A stretch of 64,000 bases of DNA, from NCBI GenBank assembly GCA_903632075.3, contig CAHIKZ030005498.1, positions 2,736,001 to 2,800,000 on the forward strand, given 5' to 3'. Every line of letters begins with the position of its first letter. The stretch's first letter is position 1. Below, in pieces: positions 10,548-20,510 of the stretch. The position numbers and the translations under genes are program-made. Under the pieces are notes generated by a model. That model was not told the origin of the DNA. It made no database searches and was given only the letters and a program-made list of their open reading frames with translations. Origin of the DNA: Acanthosepion pharaonis (taxonomy: Eukaryota > Mollusca > Cephalopoda > Sepiida > Sepiidae).

Positions 10548-10592
10548 AGTGAAACTGATGATCGCAAAAGCGTGAAACCCATGATCACAAAT
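10548..10592 (+). ncRNA. Hammerhead relic, family I, right arm
   Basis: Plus strand: intact CUGAUGA box (10555-10561), stem II UCGC-AAAA-GCGU, GAAA at 10574-10577, then a degenerate stem III and ACAAAUUC. It matches the left arm in inverted orientation. Here the core is intact while stems I and III are mutated. Confidence 0.45.
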
Positions 10593-10600
10593 TCATATAA

Positions 10601-10646
<46 letters not shown>

Positions 10647-10655
10647 TATATATAT

Positions 10656-10689
<34 letters not shown>

Positions 10690-10956
10690 GTATATGTATA
10701 TATGTATATATATATATATATATATTTATATACATATATATATATACACGGGAAAATATCTTTAGTTTTTAATTACGCAGACATTCCTCATCTCTATATA
10801 TAGATATTTATATATACATACATAGATATATACATATATATACACATATATATAGATACAAATATACATATATATATACATATATATATACATATATATG
10901 TATATATATATATAAACACGAAAAAATATATTTAGTTTTTAATTCTCAGATATTCA

Positions 10957-10990
<34 letters not shown>

Positions 10991-10994
<4 letters not shown>

Positions 10995-11890
10995 TACGAA
11001 AAAATATCTTTAGTTTTTAATTTGCAGACATTCATCTCTTTGGTGTTGCAAATTAATCGTTGCAGTCTTATCTGTCCTTTTGGTTTTATTTTAACTTTCT
11101 TCTCTTCTCTTTCAAAGAGTTCCACATTACTGCATCACTCCTCATGACAAAATGCCACGGAAAACGTGTCAATCGAAAATATTTGCTTCTCATATTTTCC
11201 ACATGAAAAAAAACATACGCTGCTTATTGTATTTCTGTATTACTTTATCTCCGATGACATGCTTTGTATGTGTGTATATGGCTGTGTGTATTTACATGCC
11301 CTTTAAAATTAATTTAGTTCTCGCTTTATAATTATATTAATTACCAATTTAAAATCGAAAACATATCATTATCAAAATAGCAGTCCATCAAATTATTAAA
11401 CGATGCATTGTATAGCCTACAATGAAATCATTGACGTTAATCAACACGCTCTGTTATTCCTAACGTTTTCGATGTTAGTTCAGCAGACATTGAAAGGTTT
11501 GTTTTTTGTTTACATCAGCGGAAAACGACATTGATTTCGATTGTAATAAAACTTTCTTCAAGCTTACAAAGACGGAGTCTATTTTACTTTTTGATCGTGA
11601 ACAGATTCTTCAAAATCTAAACACGGGGTATATGCAAATGTAAGATTTTATAAGCTGCTCAGTTGATCTAATATTTTTGAAACAATATCCTAATTCTATC
11701 TATATCTATCTATCTCAGTTTGTTTCTAAGTATCAGTCTAAACCTGTTCATATCTCTCTCAGACTATTCTCTGTCTCTGTTATTGTCATGAGGAATGCTC
11801 GTTTGAGATATATAGATATTCAACAGAATATAAAAAAGATAGATACACACATACATACATACTCGCCAACTCAAACATACAGGAAACATA
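10991..11890. other. No assignable gene
   Basis: AT-rich sequence without recognised motifs. Short open frames only. Confidence 0.5.
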
Positions 11891-11896
11891 CAGGAC

Positions 11897-11952
<56 letters not shown>

Positions 11953-12096
11953 CCTACATGAGTGAGTATCGTGATACCTATTTCTGTCTATCTATCTGTA
12001 TATCTATCTATCTGTTTATCTATCTATTTCGATCTCTTCATATTTATGATATTTATCTATTTCATGAGTGAGCGAGTATCAGCATACCCATTTCAT

Positions 12097-12135
<39 letters not shown>

Positions 12136-12210
12136 CTTCATATTTATCATGTTTATCTATCTCATTTTTTGATTGTCTCTCTCTGTCCCTTTCTTTCTTT
12201 CTCTCTTCCG

Positions 12211-12264
<54 letters not shown>
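11897..12264. repeat. (GATA)n, (CTAT)n and (TA)n microsatellites
   Basis: GATA units at 11899-11950, CTAT units at 11977-12140 with interruptions, and TA units at 12213-12264. The orientation of the tetranucleotide switches near 11965. Confidence 0.95.
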
Positions 12265-12268
<4 letters not shown>

Positions 12269-12562
12269 CAAATGAGGCAAGAAGCAGATAGTGTCAAATT
12301 TGTAAAATTCCACTGTTCGTAGCATTTACTTTTAAAAAAAGTGCTCAATACAAAATAGAACAATACATTATTATTATTTTTATTATTATAATAGATTATA
12401 ATAATAAAAAAATATGTTAACATCGATACACAAAAGATTTCATCTTTCAATAATTTGATTGTAGTTCTTCAGACTATACGTAACTGTTGATTAAATCAGT
12501 TACTTACCATCACTTCAAGAGGTACAAAATATTGAAGCATGAAAGATTTTATCTAGCGATTT
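12265..12562 (+). mobile_element. Hammerhead-associated element, family H, copy 1
   Basis: Begins after (TA)n with CAAATGAGGCAAGAAG and a CACTGTTCGTAGCATTTAC tail block, then AGTGCTCAATACAAAATAG. The right part (12500-12562) has AUCAC, a degraded UUCAAGA box, GGUAC...AUAUU, GAAGC, then GAAAGAUUUUAUCUA|GCGAUUUC. AGAU/AUCU can pair as a stem III before a CUA|G site. It matches 49261-49330. Inactive by sequence. Confidence 0.45.
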
Positions 12563-12590
12563 CAACATATATATATATATATAAGGCAAG

Positions 12591-12658
<68 letters not shown>

Positions 12659-13379
12659 CGAATGCACGGCCGCAATTTTCAACGGATTTGCACCAAAATT
12701 GACATGCACATGCTCCAAGTTATCGGGAAGGCCAAGACCGACTTTGCATTTCACAACTCCCATCGATAGTGGAAATAATCGATTTTTTCATGCTTCTACG
12801 GCAGTTTTCATGTAGTTTGCGGCCATTTTCTACTGGCCAGAGTGAGAGCCTATAGCTGGCTACCATGAATAGGCAGGAAGATTCTATTGGCCAGCGTGAG
12901 AGCCAACAGCTGACTGACACGAATGTTAACTAGCATGCTAGCATGCAAAAAAATCGATAGCTGCATTCGTCACAAGTGGGAAAAATTTAAATCCGCATGG
13001 CACTTTACTCCAATTGGCTCATTCGCTTTAACGTTGATTCTGATTCCGCAGAACTGTGTTGGGTGTGAAAAATATTTGTTGTTAACATTCTTTTTTCATT
13101 CGGTTTTTCCAGTTACGAGTCCTTTTTTAAAGCTGATCGTTTTGTGTTCATTTTGTTTAGTTCTTTTTTCGTAACAGATTTAATGTTTAGTTTCGAGCTT
13201 CGAAAAAATCTCAGTGTGAGATAGGCAAGAAGTAAGGCATGTAGCAACATCAGCACGGCAAAGGGCACTCCTTTAAAGGCAAGGAAGGGCAAAAATATTT
13301 TAAGTCAAGTGATAGCGATTGCTGTATGAGTCGTACTATTTTTGAATCAAGCCCGGGCAACGCCGGGTCATGCTGCTAG
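12562..13379 (+). mobile_element. Non-autonomous Helitron, copy A
   Basis: The 3' end has a GC hairpin (CCCGG-GCAACG-CCGGG, 13352-13367) about 8 bp before CTAG at 13376-13379, followed by T. That is the Helitron 3' terminus (hairpin + CTRR inserted before T). The 5' end is less certain: a TC near 12562 precedes (TA)n, AAGGCAAGATG and a long (TG)n. About 700 bp of interior matches the copies at 14757-15528 (-) and 59582-60411 (+). No Rep/helicase frame, so it would depend on an autonomous Helitron. Confidence 0.8.
12591..12656 (+). repeat. (TG)n inside the Helitron
   Basis: About 33 TG units. The same position in the other Helitron copies is (TG)n or (CA)n, so the tract is part of the element. 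Confidence 0.95.
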
Positions 13380-13394
13380 TATATGTATCAAACA

Positions 13395-13998
13395 TTCTGT
13401 CCTGAAGTAACGAAGTGCTTCACAGGTTACACGTACGATTTCATTTTAATTTTTTTTTTTTTTGAACTGATCTTTCGACTGTCAATGCTGAAACTCCTCT
13501 CTCACGTGCCAAAAGTCTTATAGATTGAGTTGGATCTTTTCTAACTGACCTATTTATCTCTAAGTTGAAACGATGGTCCCTCTTACAGTTGTGACCTCCT
13601 GGTCCAGTTTTCATATAAGCCGTTGCCTCTTTTTTAAACTTATTCACCGTTCTTTTAACGGTTCTTGAATGGATTTTGAAGACGGAAACCTTAGTGTGAA
13701 TGTTGGTAGCATTGCTGAAGGCCTGTATGTACTTTTTTCCTCTCGCCATTGCTCATTTAGAAAATAGTTGTGTTGACACAAAACGTTTTTAACCTGTTCT
13801 CTGTCTAGCTGAATAACTCAAAGGGTTTTTCAGTGATTCTTACCACAAACGGTTTCAAGATGGCGAAACATCTTATCTGGAAACCCGCCAAAAATTAACT
13901 GAATTGGTTTTAATTTTTTTTTTTTTTTTTTAGATATTAAACATTCTCTGGGATCGACAATTATGCTGTTGACATTTTGGACAATTTTGCTGTTACAC

Positions 13999-14002
<4 letters not shown>
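13395..14002 (-). mobile_element. Tc1/IS630-type TIR transposon, copy 3 (truncated)
   Basis: On the minus strand it starts at 14002 with TCAGGTGTAACAGCAAAAT, then a decayed second terminal unit. The frame at 13749-13441 (102 codons) is the best-preserved transposase N-terminus in the window: MARGKKYIQAFSNATNIHT, VFKIHSRTVKRTVNKF, KTGPGGHN, RKDPTQSIRLLARERGVS, ALTVERSVQKK. This is a bipartite HTH DNA-binding region of the Tc1/IS630 group. The element is cut off near 13395, beside the Helitron 3' end. Confidence 0.7.

Positions 14003-14050
<48 letters not shown>
14003..14050. repeat. (TA)n tract
   Basis: TA run directly at the outer end of transposon copy 3. Confidence 0.95.
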
Positions 14051-14055
<5 letters not shown>

Positions 14056-14174
14056 GAGAAAATGGTGATTTCTTCAGCGCAGAGGCGATAAAGAGAGGCA
14101 GGAAATTAGACCCTTTGTCCAATCGAAAACATTTCCTATAAAAAAACAAAGAAATTCACAAACTCTATTCAACT

Positions 14175-14640
14175 GACATCATGATGGCTGAGATGTGTAC
14201 GTACATCCACACCTACCGACGCACACAAATACACAAACAAATGCACATTTGCACATACACACTCCCACAAGTAACGTTTGCACATGCATACTCAACCAAA
14301 CGCCCACATATTGAACCTGTAGAAACGCATACATACACATACACATACACTCGTACACACAAACATTCAAACTCCTGAACAGGCTCGAAATCAGGCGAAC
14401 ATAGACACATGCAATCGCTCTCTCCCACACACACATACACACACACGATTAAATAGAAATACGTATGCTCGGAGACACACGCACAGAAACGCTGATATAC
14501 ACATATACTCGAAATCACCCCCACAAACACACTCTCTTGCATATTTACTTACAGTGTGACAAAGAAATGCGCCTGGGCGTGTACAGATACACATAGACAC
14601 TGGCGCATACAAACACAGAATCACGTGTGTGGAAGCCCAT
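14175..14640. repeat. CA-rich cryptic simple sequence
   Basis: Degenerate ACAC/ACATAC-rich stretch. Open in several frames on both strands (up to 109 codons), with cysteine/valine-rich translations expected of decayed (TG)n; not coding. Confidence 0.8.
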
Positions 14641-14756
14641 CAAAATTCGTAGAAAAATTCAATAGATTTAAATATCACTAAATATCTCAAACGACACATT
14701 TTATACAAAATAGTAGGCTCCGGGTTTAAATTTCTACATTCGTATTTAATAACCAA

Positions 14757-15528
14757 CTAGCTGCATGACCCGGCGTTGCCCTTGCTTGATTAAAAAAATC
14801 GTACGACTCGTACAGCAATCGCTATCACTTGAATATTTTTGCCCTTCCTTGCCTTTAAAGGAGTGCCCTTTTCTGTGCTGATGTTGCTACATGCCTTACT
14901 TCTTGCCTATCTCACACTGCGAATTTTTTCGAAGCTCTATACTAAACATTAAATCTGTGACGGAAAAAGAACTAAACAAAATGAACACAAAACGACCAGC
15001 TTTAAAAAAGGAGTCGTAACTGGAAAAACCGAATGAAAAAAGAATGTTAACAACAATACTTTTTCACACCCAACCCAGTTCTGCGGAATCAGAATCAACG
15101 TTGAGTTTAAGCAAGCGAATGAGCCAATTGGAGTAAAGTGCCATGCAGATTTAATTTTTTCCCACTTGTGACGAATGCAGCTATCCAATTTCTTTGCATG
15201 CTAGCATGCTAGTTAACATTCGTGTCAGTCAGCTGTTGGCTCTCACGCTGGCCAGTAGAATCTTCCTACTTATTCGGGGCAGCTAGATATAGGCTCTCAC
15301 TCTGACCAGTAGAGAATGTCCGCAAACTACATGAAAACTGCCGTAGAAGCATGAAAAATCGATTATTTCCACTATCGATGGGAGTTGGGAAATGCAAAGT
15401 CGGTCTTGGCCTTTCCTGCTAACTTGGAGCATGTGCATGTCAATTTTGGTGCAAATCCGTTGAAAATTGCGGCCGTGCATTCGTTACACACACACACACA
15501 CACATATCCTGCCTTTTATAGGTTGAGA
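14757..15528 (-). mobile_element. Non-autonomous Helitron, copy B
   Basis: Minus-strand copy of the element at 12562-13379. 5' end: A|TCTCAACC then TATAAAAGGCAGGAT and a short CA/TG tract. 3' end: GGGCAACGCCGGGTCATG then CAGCTAG, followed by T. The A|TC...CTAG|T layout fits Helitron insertion between A and T. No coding frame recognised. Confidence 0.8.
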
Positions 15529-16395
15529 TCAGCAAAGTTATCTCCAACAAACTTAAACCTTTGAAAAATCAAACAACACTGTTGCATGCTACGAAGTTTG
15601 AGTTATCACTGCAGAAAATGATTGACAATATTTTACCTCCTAAAAGTAGATATTAGTAGTTTAGTTAATTACTCAATCTTTCACATATTTATTGAATAAC
15701 TTGTTGCAATAGTCTCGTGATTTTAAAGTATATTAAGCAACACGTAAAACATACGAACGGAATTGTGTAAACAACATATTAGAATTAGTAATAACACAAC
15801 TCTGATTTGGTAGCTGCTGAAAACTTACACTCATTCTTTAAAAAAGTAAATACGCGACCTCCTCATTAAGTAAGCACATCCTGCCATTCTATCATACTGA
15901 CGCATATAATTAGGTCGTGTTGTAAAAATCAAAATATTTTTTGTGAAATTGTGTCTTGCGAATATCTTTGTAATTCGTTTCTTTCAATTCGAATGAAAAC
16001 TAATAATCAATAATAAAATTTATTTTAAATTTGTAGAGCCGTATTTGAATTTTATTTCTTTCTTCGCTTTGCATGCGCTTTTTTCCTGTACAAGTGCATA
16101 TACTTACATAAAGTAACATAAAGACTCAGAAATGCAGACAGAGAAACAGAAATGCAAGCACACAAATTAACATTTATACACATAAACACACACAAATGTA
16201 CACAAATACATACAAACGTTTACTCATGTACACATCAGATAACATATACCACAAACAAACGCACGCATACACAAAAATGAAGACACAAATCTTTACCCTT
16301 TTCTTAATAGTAAATTTGATAAAGCCAAATTGGCAGCTGATCTTAAAATATTTAATGTATCTTTAGCTGGGGGAGAATAACGGCATGTTAATTTT
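15529..16395. other. No assignable gene
   Basis: AT-rich, with a CA-rich degenerate patch near 16140-16290. Nothing recognised. Confidence 0.5.
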
Positions 16396-16550
16396 AACGC
16401 CTCCAAAAATCATCCCATTTAATCAATTAAGAAAAAACTATTTTTCCTCCCATCGGTATGGAAGAGTCACACATTGCGAATTTCCGTTTTTTGGTGACAT
16501 GAAGTGGAAAGAGTATATTGAATCAATTGATAGATCTGCAGCTAGGAAAC
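16396..16550 (+). mobile_element. LINE RT fragment, part 1 (upstream of the solo LTR)
   Basis: The end of the frame reads FPFFGDMKWKEYIESIDRSA..., the block before the thumb in Jockey/CR1-type RTs (cf. LGLTLSADLRWNKYIKTIA at 35.0 kb). It continues after the inserted LTR at 16934. Confidence 0.6.
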
Positions 16551-16933
16551 TGTTGTGGATTCCCTGAATGGAATCCTGCACTAATAAATAAACAACGCCA
16601 GTAACTGAGATAGAAAAATAAGTGTATTAAATGTAAGAATACAGACTTGAAGTGAAGATTAGTAGTCCAAGAACGGGGGTTAGTAGAAAGTATATGTACA
16701 AGTCTCTGTAAGTAAAGCCGTAATCATCTCTCTCTCTCTCTGGACTCTTGTATAACTCTCTGAGAACACCTTGTGTCTGTCTTGGTATCTCTCAACCTGT
16801 CTCAACGTATCTCAACATATCTCCACGTATCTCAAGGTATCTCTACGTATCTCAATAGCAGGTATTCTCTCTGTCAGTATAAGTATACTTTGGACGAGTC
16901 CATCTTATGTAAAAAGGGGAGAGCCCTACAACA
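16551..16933. mobile_element. Solo LTR, family 2, copy 1 (inside a LINE)
   Basis: Ends TGTTGTGG...CTACAACA with a perfect 5-bp target duplication GAAAC at 16546-16550 and 16934-16938. 383 bp. Internal blocks (GGATTCC, TTAGTAG, GACGAGTCCATC, AAAAAGGGGAGAG) match the LTRs at 40529-40877 and 41855-42193. No internal retroviral-like region is present, so it is a solo LTR left by LTR-LTR recombination. The interruption of a LINE makes it younger than that LINE. Confidence 0.85.
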
Positions 16934-17500
16934 GAAACTTTGTTTACTCTGGCAATTTTTCTCTTCCGAATCGATCTTAAACATTTATGGGCCTACCATT
17001 CGGCCATGCGTTGAATATTGCTGTCATATCTTACCTGATGCACCTGTGACGTGTTTAGAGTTTCTTGATAATCTACAAAGAATATGCAACGTTATTACTC
17101 TTGACCAGGCATCTCGGCTTCAGTATCTTTCCCACCGCCGTAACGTAGTTTACCTTTTAATATTTTAATTGTAATTGTTCTGATGATCTTTCCACTTTTT
17201 TTTACCTAGATTTTATGGCTTTAAGCGCAGTACTAGATTGGCAGCTAGGTCTCATCATTTTACACTTGAAATGGCTAGATGTAACCTTACGTTTTATGCT
17301 AACAATTTCTTTTCTTGCATTTCCCGCTTGTGGAAATCTCTTCCAGCTTTCCGGCCAACTTTCATCTTCAAAACTTTAAGTACAATGTCAATCGTTATTT
17401 TCTCTCTTCTTAATCTCTGTTCTTTTATTGTCCTCGTATTTTCTCCCACTCTGTAGCCTCCTTGCGTCTTAGTGGCTTTATTGCCTGGCTTGGGAGGGAA
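16934..17500 (+). mobile_element. LINE RT fragment, part 2 and 3' tail
   Basis: The frame at 16773-17168 contains, after the LTR, SESILNIYGPTIRPCVEYCC, then LEFLDNLQRICNVI and LQYLSHRRNVVYL. The next frame gives FKRSTRLAARSHHFTLEMAR, then FYANNFFSCISRLWKSLP. These are the thumb and C-terminal blocks of a Jockey/CR1-type RT, with frameshifts. The 3' tail at 17455-17500 (CTTAGTGGCTTTATTG) matches the tail at 24375. Confidence 0.7.
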
Positions 17501-17959
17501 ATGATCAGAATTGCACACACACATAAGCAGGAACATGCTAACATCTCAGATAGATCCCGTGTCATAAAGTGATATTCAGTAAATGGGAATGTCCGTTGCG
17601 AGTCTGATGGTCGTAAATTGTTCAGTCTAAAAGTCAGTCGACTGAAACATAACATTGATCTCCGTTCTTTTGTCTGTTAATTGCTCGATGATTGCGTTTT
17701 TACGAATACGTCATTCGATCTGATTAGTCATCGTTCATCTATCTATTTAACTGTTTGTTCTTGCGAACATTCTCTCGGAATTATGTGACCGCAACATGAC
17801 CTAAACGCCAAAAGAAAAAAAAAAGAGAGAGAGAGAAAAACGGCGGCAAATGCAGTCAAGCTTGACAGCAACACCAGCAGTAGCTTAGGATTAGCATCGG
17901 ATAGAATAGAATAACTTTAATTTCAAAGATCCAAGTTCTAGGTTCAGGATAATAGTGGA
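17501..17959. other. No assignable feature
   Basis: Nothing recognised apart from an A/GA-rich patch at 17811-17840. Confidence 0.45.
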
Positions 17960-17963
17960 TTAA

Positions 17964-18196
17964 CCCTTTAAGCCCTGAACACCGATTTACCGGTGGTACA
18001 GAAAAATGAAGTAATACCCAGCCATCGGTTGAACAGTGGTAGAGAAAAATGACAATACCCGGTTGAACGGTCGGTAACCACATGTAATTATTTTTGTATC
18101 TACCATGAAACATTACATACCAATTATTTACGAATTTTCACTCAGGAGCTCAGGTGAGAAGGGTTAAATTTGTTCAAGAACGCAGAACTCAAAGGC
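17964..18196. mobile_element. TTAA-type MITE, copy 2 (piggyBac-like)
   Basis: Flanked by TTAA on both sides (17960-17963 and 18197-18200). Left end CCCTTTAAGCCCTGAAC; right end, reverse complemented, GCCTTTGAGTTCTG. Shares internal blocks with 3424-3840. 233 bp, no coding capacity. Confidence 0.5.
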
Positions 18197-18200
18197 TTAA

Positions 18201-18920
18201 AGCGTTGGTTTGTGTGTTTGTTGATAGAGTAAATCTGACTTCAGTTCAAATACCGAGACATTTGACCAAGTCGATCGCTTGGAAACGCTTGTGTAATTGT
18301 GAGCTCTGTGTTTCTTTACGCATTCAATTCACTTAATTATAAGCGTTCCTTGTAAATAAACGGAGCGTTCACTCAAATATGGGCGTCCACTAAAAACCAC
18401 GTTTAGCTTACAGAGTTTGTGCACTCGACAGTTTTCAATCTGCTAGTCTGAATCGTCTTCAAGAAGAGAGGGCACGGTCTAAAAGGTCAGCCAATCTAAC
18501 ATTGATCTCATCCCACAATCCTCGCTCTTGCTCCATATGCGCCCTCTTTTGTAAATCACTAGCGAGATTTAAGTACCACTTAATATTGTCGCACAAAATT
18601 TCATAACTGAACCAATTGGTTAAGTTGTTAGATCCTGATACGTTGAAACCGACGGGAGAGTCCATTATATTATTATACGAATCAATTTTTCGACTGCTGT
18701 CAAAATTAAATTTCTACTTCCAACATGAACACAGTCTATACACCGGGGTTGAATAAGACTGACGTACTTCACGTCGCTCTAAATAGATTTATCCTCCACC
18801 CATATGAAGTAATTTGGGATTTTGTTGTGTGATTTATATGCTCTGTTATAGTAAATACATTGAGTTCTTCTTGTGGACCAGTTTTAATATTTTATACTAT
18901 TAAGATTCACTTGGATTATT
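18201..18920. other. No assignable feature
   Basis: No recognisable element; the frame at 18665-18459 (-) lacks a known domain. Confidence 0.45.
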
Positions 18921-18922
18921 AC

Positions 18923-18963
<41 letters not shown>

Positions 18964-18981
18964 ATTACAACAAAAACATAG

Positions 18982-19043
18982 AAGAATCGCCACACAATTG
19001 CAGTGGTGTTTCAACACATAACAATGCGACTCCTCAGGTGATT
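18982..19043 (-). ncRNA. Hammerhead relic, family A', left arm
   Basis: Minus strand: AAUCAC, CUGAGGA box, stem II GUCGCAU-UGUU-AUGUGUU, GAAA, stem III ACACCA...UUGUGU, then G in place of H17 before GCGAUU. G at position 17 is not cleavable, and stem I has an A-C mismatch, so this copy should be inactive. Confidence 0.6.
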
Positions 19044-19376
19044 GTAAATTACTGGCAAGTGAACGCTTTATAAGGTTTCAAAAGCAAAATACATCCTCAT
19101 ATCCTCCTATATATAAGGCTTGAGGGCTTCACCCTGATCAACCAATCGAATACGTCACTACGTTAAATTAAAACTAAGCGAAAAAGAAAAGAATTAGAAA
19201 TGATTATCTTAAAAATCTGTCATGGCCAAAATTTGACATCTTAACAGCGGCCAGATATTAACTGATACAAATGGTTACAATAAATGTCCAAATGCCAGAC
19301 AGACAATTTTCATAAGAAATAACGATGCGTTTTGCTTTTGAAAGCAAATTAATATTTCATCCGCTGAGTAATTTAC

Positions 19377-19435
19377 AATCGTCTGAGGAGACGCATCGTT
19401 ATATGTTGAAACACAACTGAAATTGTGTAGCGATT
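19377..19435 (+). ncRNA. Hammerhead ribozyme candidate, complete consensus (family A', right arm)
   Basis: Stem I: AAUCGU (19377-19382) pairs GCGAUU (19430-19435), six pairs with one G-U. C3-A9 = CUGAGGA (19383-19389). Stem II: 19390-19396 pairs 19401-19407 around a CGUU loop, with one A-C mismatch and wobbles. G12-A14 = 19408-19410. Stem III: ACACAA (19411-19416) pairs UUGUGU (19423-19428), six perfect pairs including A15.1-U16.1, with loop CUGAAA. H17 = A19429, giving a GUA cleavage triplet. All invariant hammerhead positions are met. In known systems such motifs self-cleave between H17 and stem I and occur in Penelope-like elements and retrozymes. Activity is inferred only. Confidence 0.75.
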
Positions 19436-19556
19436 TTTACATGTTTTTGTTGTGATATCCTCAAATAAATAATATTGATCTACTATGCATTGGGCCCTCT
19501 TTTAAATTAAATATTACGAACATTGAAAGTATACTCTATTTGTTCTCATCATACCT

Positions 19557-19560
<4 letters not shown>

Positions 19561-19601
<41 letters not shown>

Positions 19602-19696
19602 ATATATATATATATATATAATTCCAATAACCAACAATTACTATTCTTAAAAGAGTGCTTAATACAAAGTAGAGCAGATATAATTCGCAACTCTTC

Positions 19697-19740
<44 letters not shown>
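19561..19740. repeat. (CT)n(TA)n and (TA)n tracts
   Basis: CT run 19561-19599 passing into TA to 19620, and a TA run at 19699-19739. Confidence 0.95.
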
Positions 19741-19743
<3 letters not shown>

Positions 19744-19925
19744 TTTATAATTTATAAATATGTTATAAAATCACTAAAAAATAGCCATTTTGTTTCAACA
19801 CCCTGGTGTCAACATCATCACTTGATAAGACACTAGGGGTGTTGAAACAAAATGGCTATTTTGTAGTGATTTTATAACATATTGTTATAAATTTTTTGAA
19901 CAAAAATAAATATATATATATATAT
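19621..19925. mobile_element. Head-to-head inverted hammerhead element, family B, copy 1
   Basis: Outer left tail (19621-19690) contains AAGAGTGCTTAATACAAAG and AGAGCAG, the shared tail hairpin module. The arms 19760-19810 and 19834-19885 are inverted: GTTATAAAATCACTA..., ATAGCCATTTTGTTTCAACACC and their complements. TA tracts lie outside both arms. Homologues: 39135-39395 and 47015-47190. Confidence 0.7.
19817..19870 (+). ncRNA. Variant hammerhead candidate, U3-A8 type (family B)
   Basis: Stem I AUCAC (19817-19821) pairs GUGAU (19866-19870), 5/5. Catalytic box UUGAUAA (19822-19828) instead of CUGANGA: U3, U4, G5, A6, U7, A8, A9. Stem II GACACU/GGUGUU-type (19829-19834 with 19838-19843). GAA at 19844-19846. 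Stem III ACAAAAU (19847-19853) pairs AUUUUGU (19858-19864), 7/7, loop GGCU. H17=A19865, a GUA triplet. The only departures from consensus are C3 to U and G8 to A, which together replace one Watson-Crick tertiary pair by another. The same box is kept in two other copies. Confidence 0.65.
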
Positions 19926-19929
19926 AAAC

Positions 19930-20510
19930 AAAGGGTTGCGAATAGGAGTGAGAGATAATGGTTAACCCTAGCCTTGTACAGGTTAAGTGGTGCTGGTCGA
20001 TGCGTGCATGGAGAACACATAGGGCGTCATTCGATGTAGAGAGTTGCAGATAGGAGCCGGAGATAACGGTTAACCTTAGCCTTGAACAGGTTAAGATTGT
20101 TCCACATTCTGTTCTACAGAGCAGTGGTTCACGAGAAGTAACTGCTTGAATGGGAGTTACTTCCCACCGATGGAATACGAGGGGAATGTTGGTGATTCAC
20201 TCCTATGTAAGTGGCATGGCGTTTCTTTTCCGTGAAACTTTGAACTAGCGGAACCTGGTAATGTAGTTCATCTGAGCACTTTCTGTGGAAGTAGAAATAG
20301 AGCAGCTAGAGGCTTGCCACATCCCACCTATGGAAGAGAGTCTGGTGGGTGGAGAATAATTCGACACCCACAGACGCTAGGAGACGCTTTTGGTCTCTAT
20401 CAAGGTTGGAGAGTAAGGTCTGGGAAGCTCCCACCCAAATATGACAGTACACCGTGTGTGGCCTGATTTAGCTCTTGTAAAGGTAGAGGCGAGCATAAGG
20501 TGTCATGTAC
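19930..20510 (-). mobile_element. LINE RT C-terminal fragment (CR1/Jockey-like)
   Basis: The minus strand from 20500 downward reads ARLYLYKS*IRPHTVYCHIW, then VGASQTLLSNLDRDQKRLL, then LFHRWDVASL and FHRKCSDELHYQVPLVQS. These are the LYK..IRP..YC.HIW, LDR.Q and HRR..ASL..FY.YFHG..S.EL blocks of a LINE RT thumb. The final block (about 20070-20130) matches the LINE 3' ends at 61.6-62.5 kb, with a partial repeat of it at 19930-20050. Stops and shifts make it dead. Confidence 0.65.

Larger units (their letters stand above)
10231..10990. repeat. (TA)n / ATATAC cryptic simple repeats
   Basis: TA-rich runs at about 10231-10282, 10458-10482, 10602-10750 and 10795-10990, with CA interruptions. They flank the inverted hammerhead family I. 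Frames with IYIYIY protein are artefacts. Confidence 0.9.
18925..19500. mobile_element. Head-to-head inverted hammerhead element, family A'
   Basis: Left arm (18965-19060) and right arm (19360-19455) are inverted copies around a roughly 300-bp centre; the left arm is flanked by (TA)n at 18926-18960. Each arm ends in an HHR pointing outward: a decayed one on the minus strand at left and an intact-looking one on the plus strand at right. Downstream of the right HHR the tail runs into a CATTGGGCCCTCTTTT stretch, a degenerate form of the shared CATTGAGCACTCTTTT tail. Confidence 0.65.

Noticed and set aside
14179..14542. Cysteine-rich secreted-like peptide frame (minus)
   Set aside because: Decayed (TG)n gives Cys/Val-rich translations in every frame; no signal of selection.
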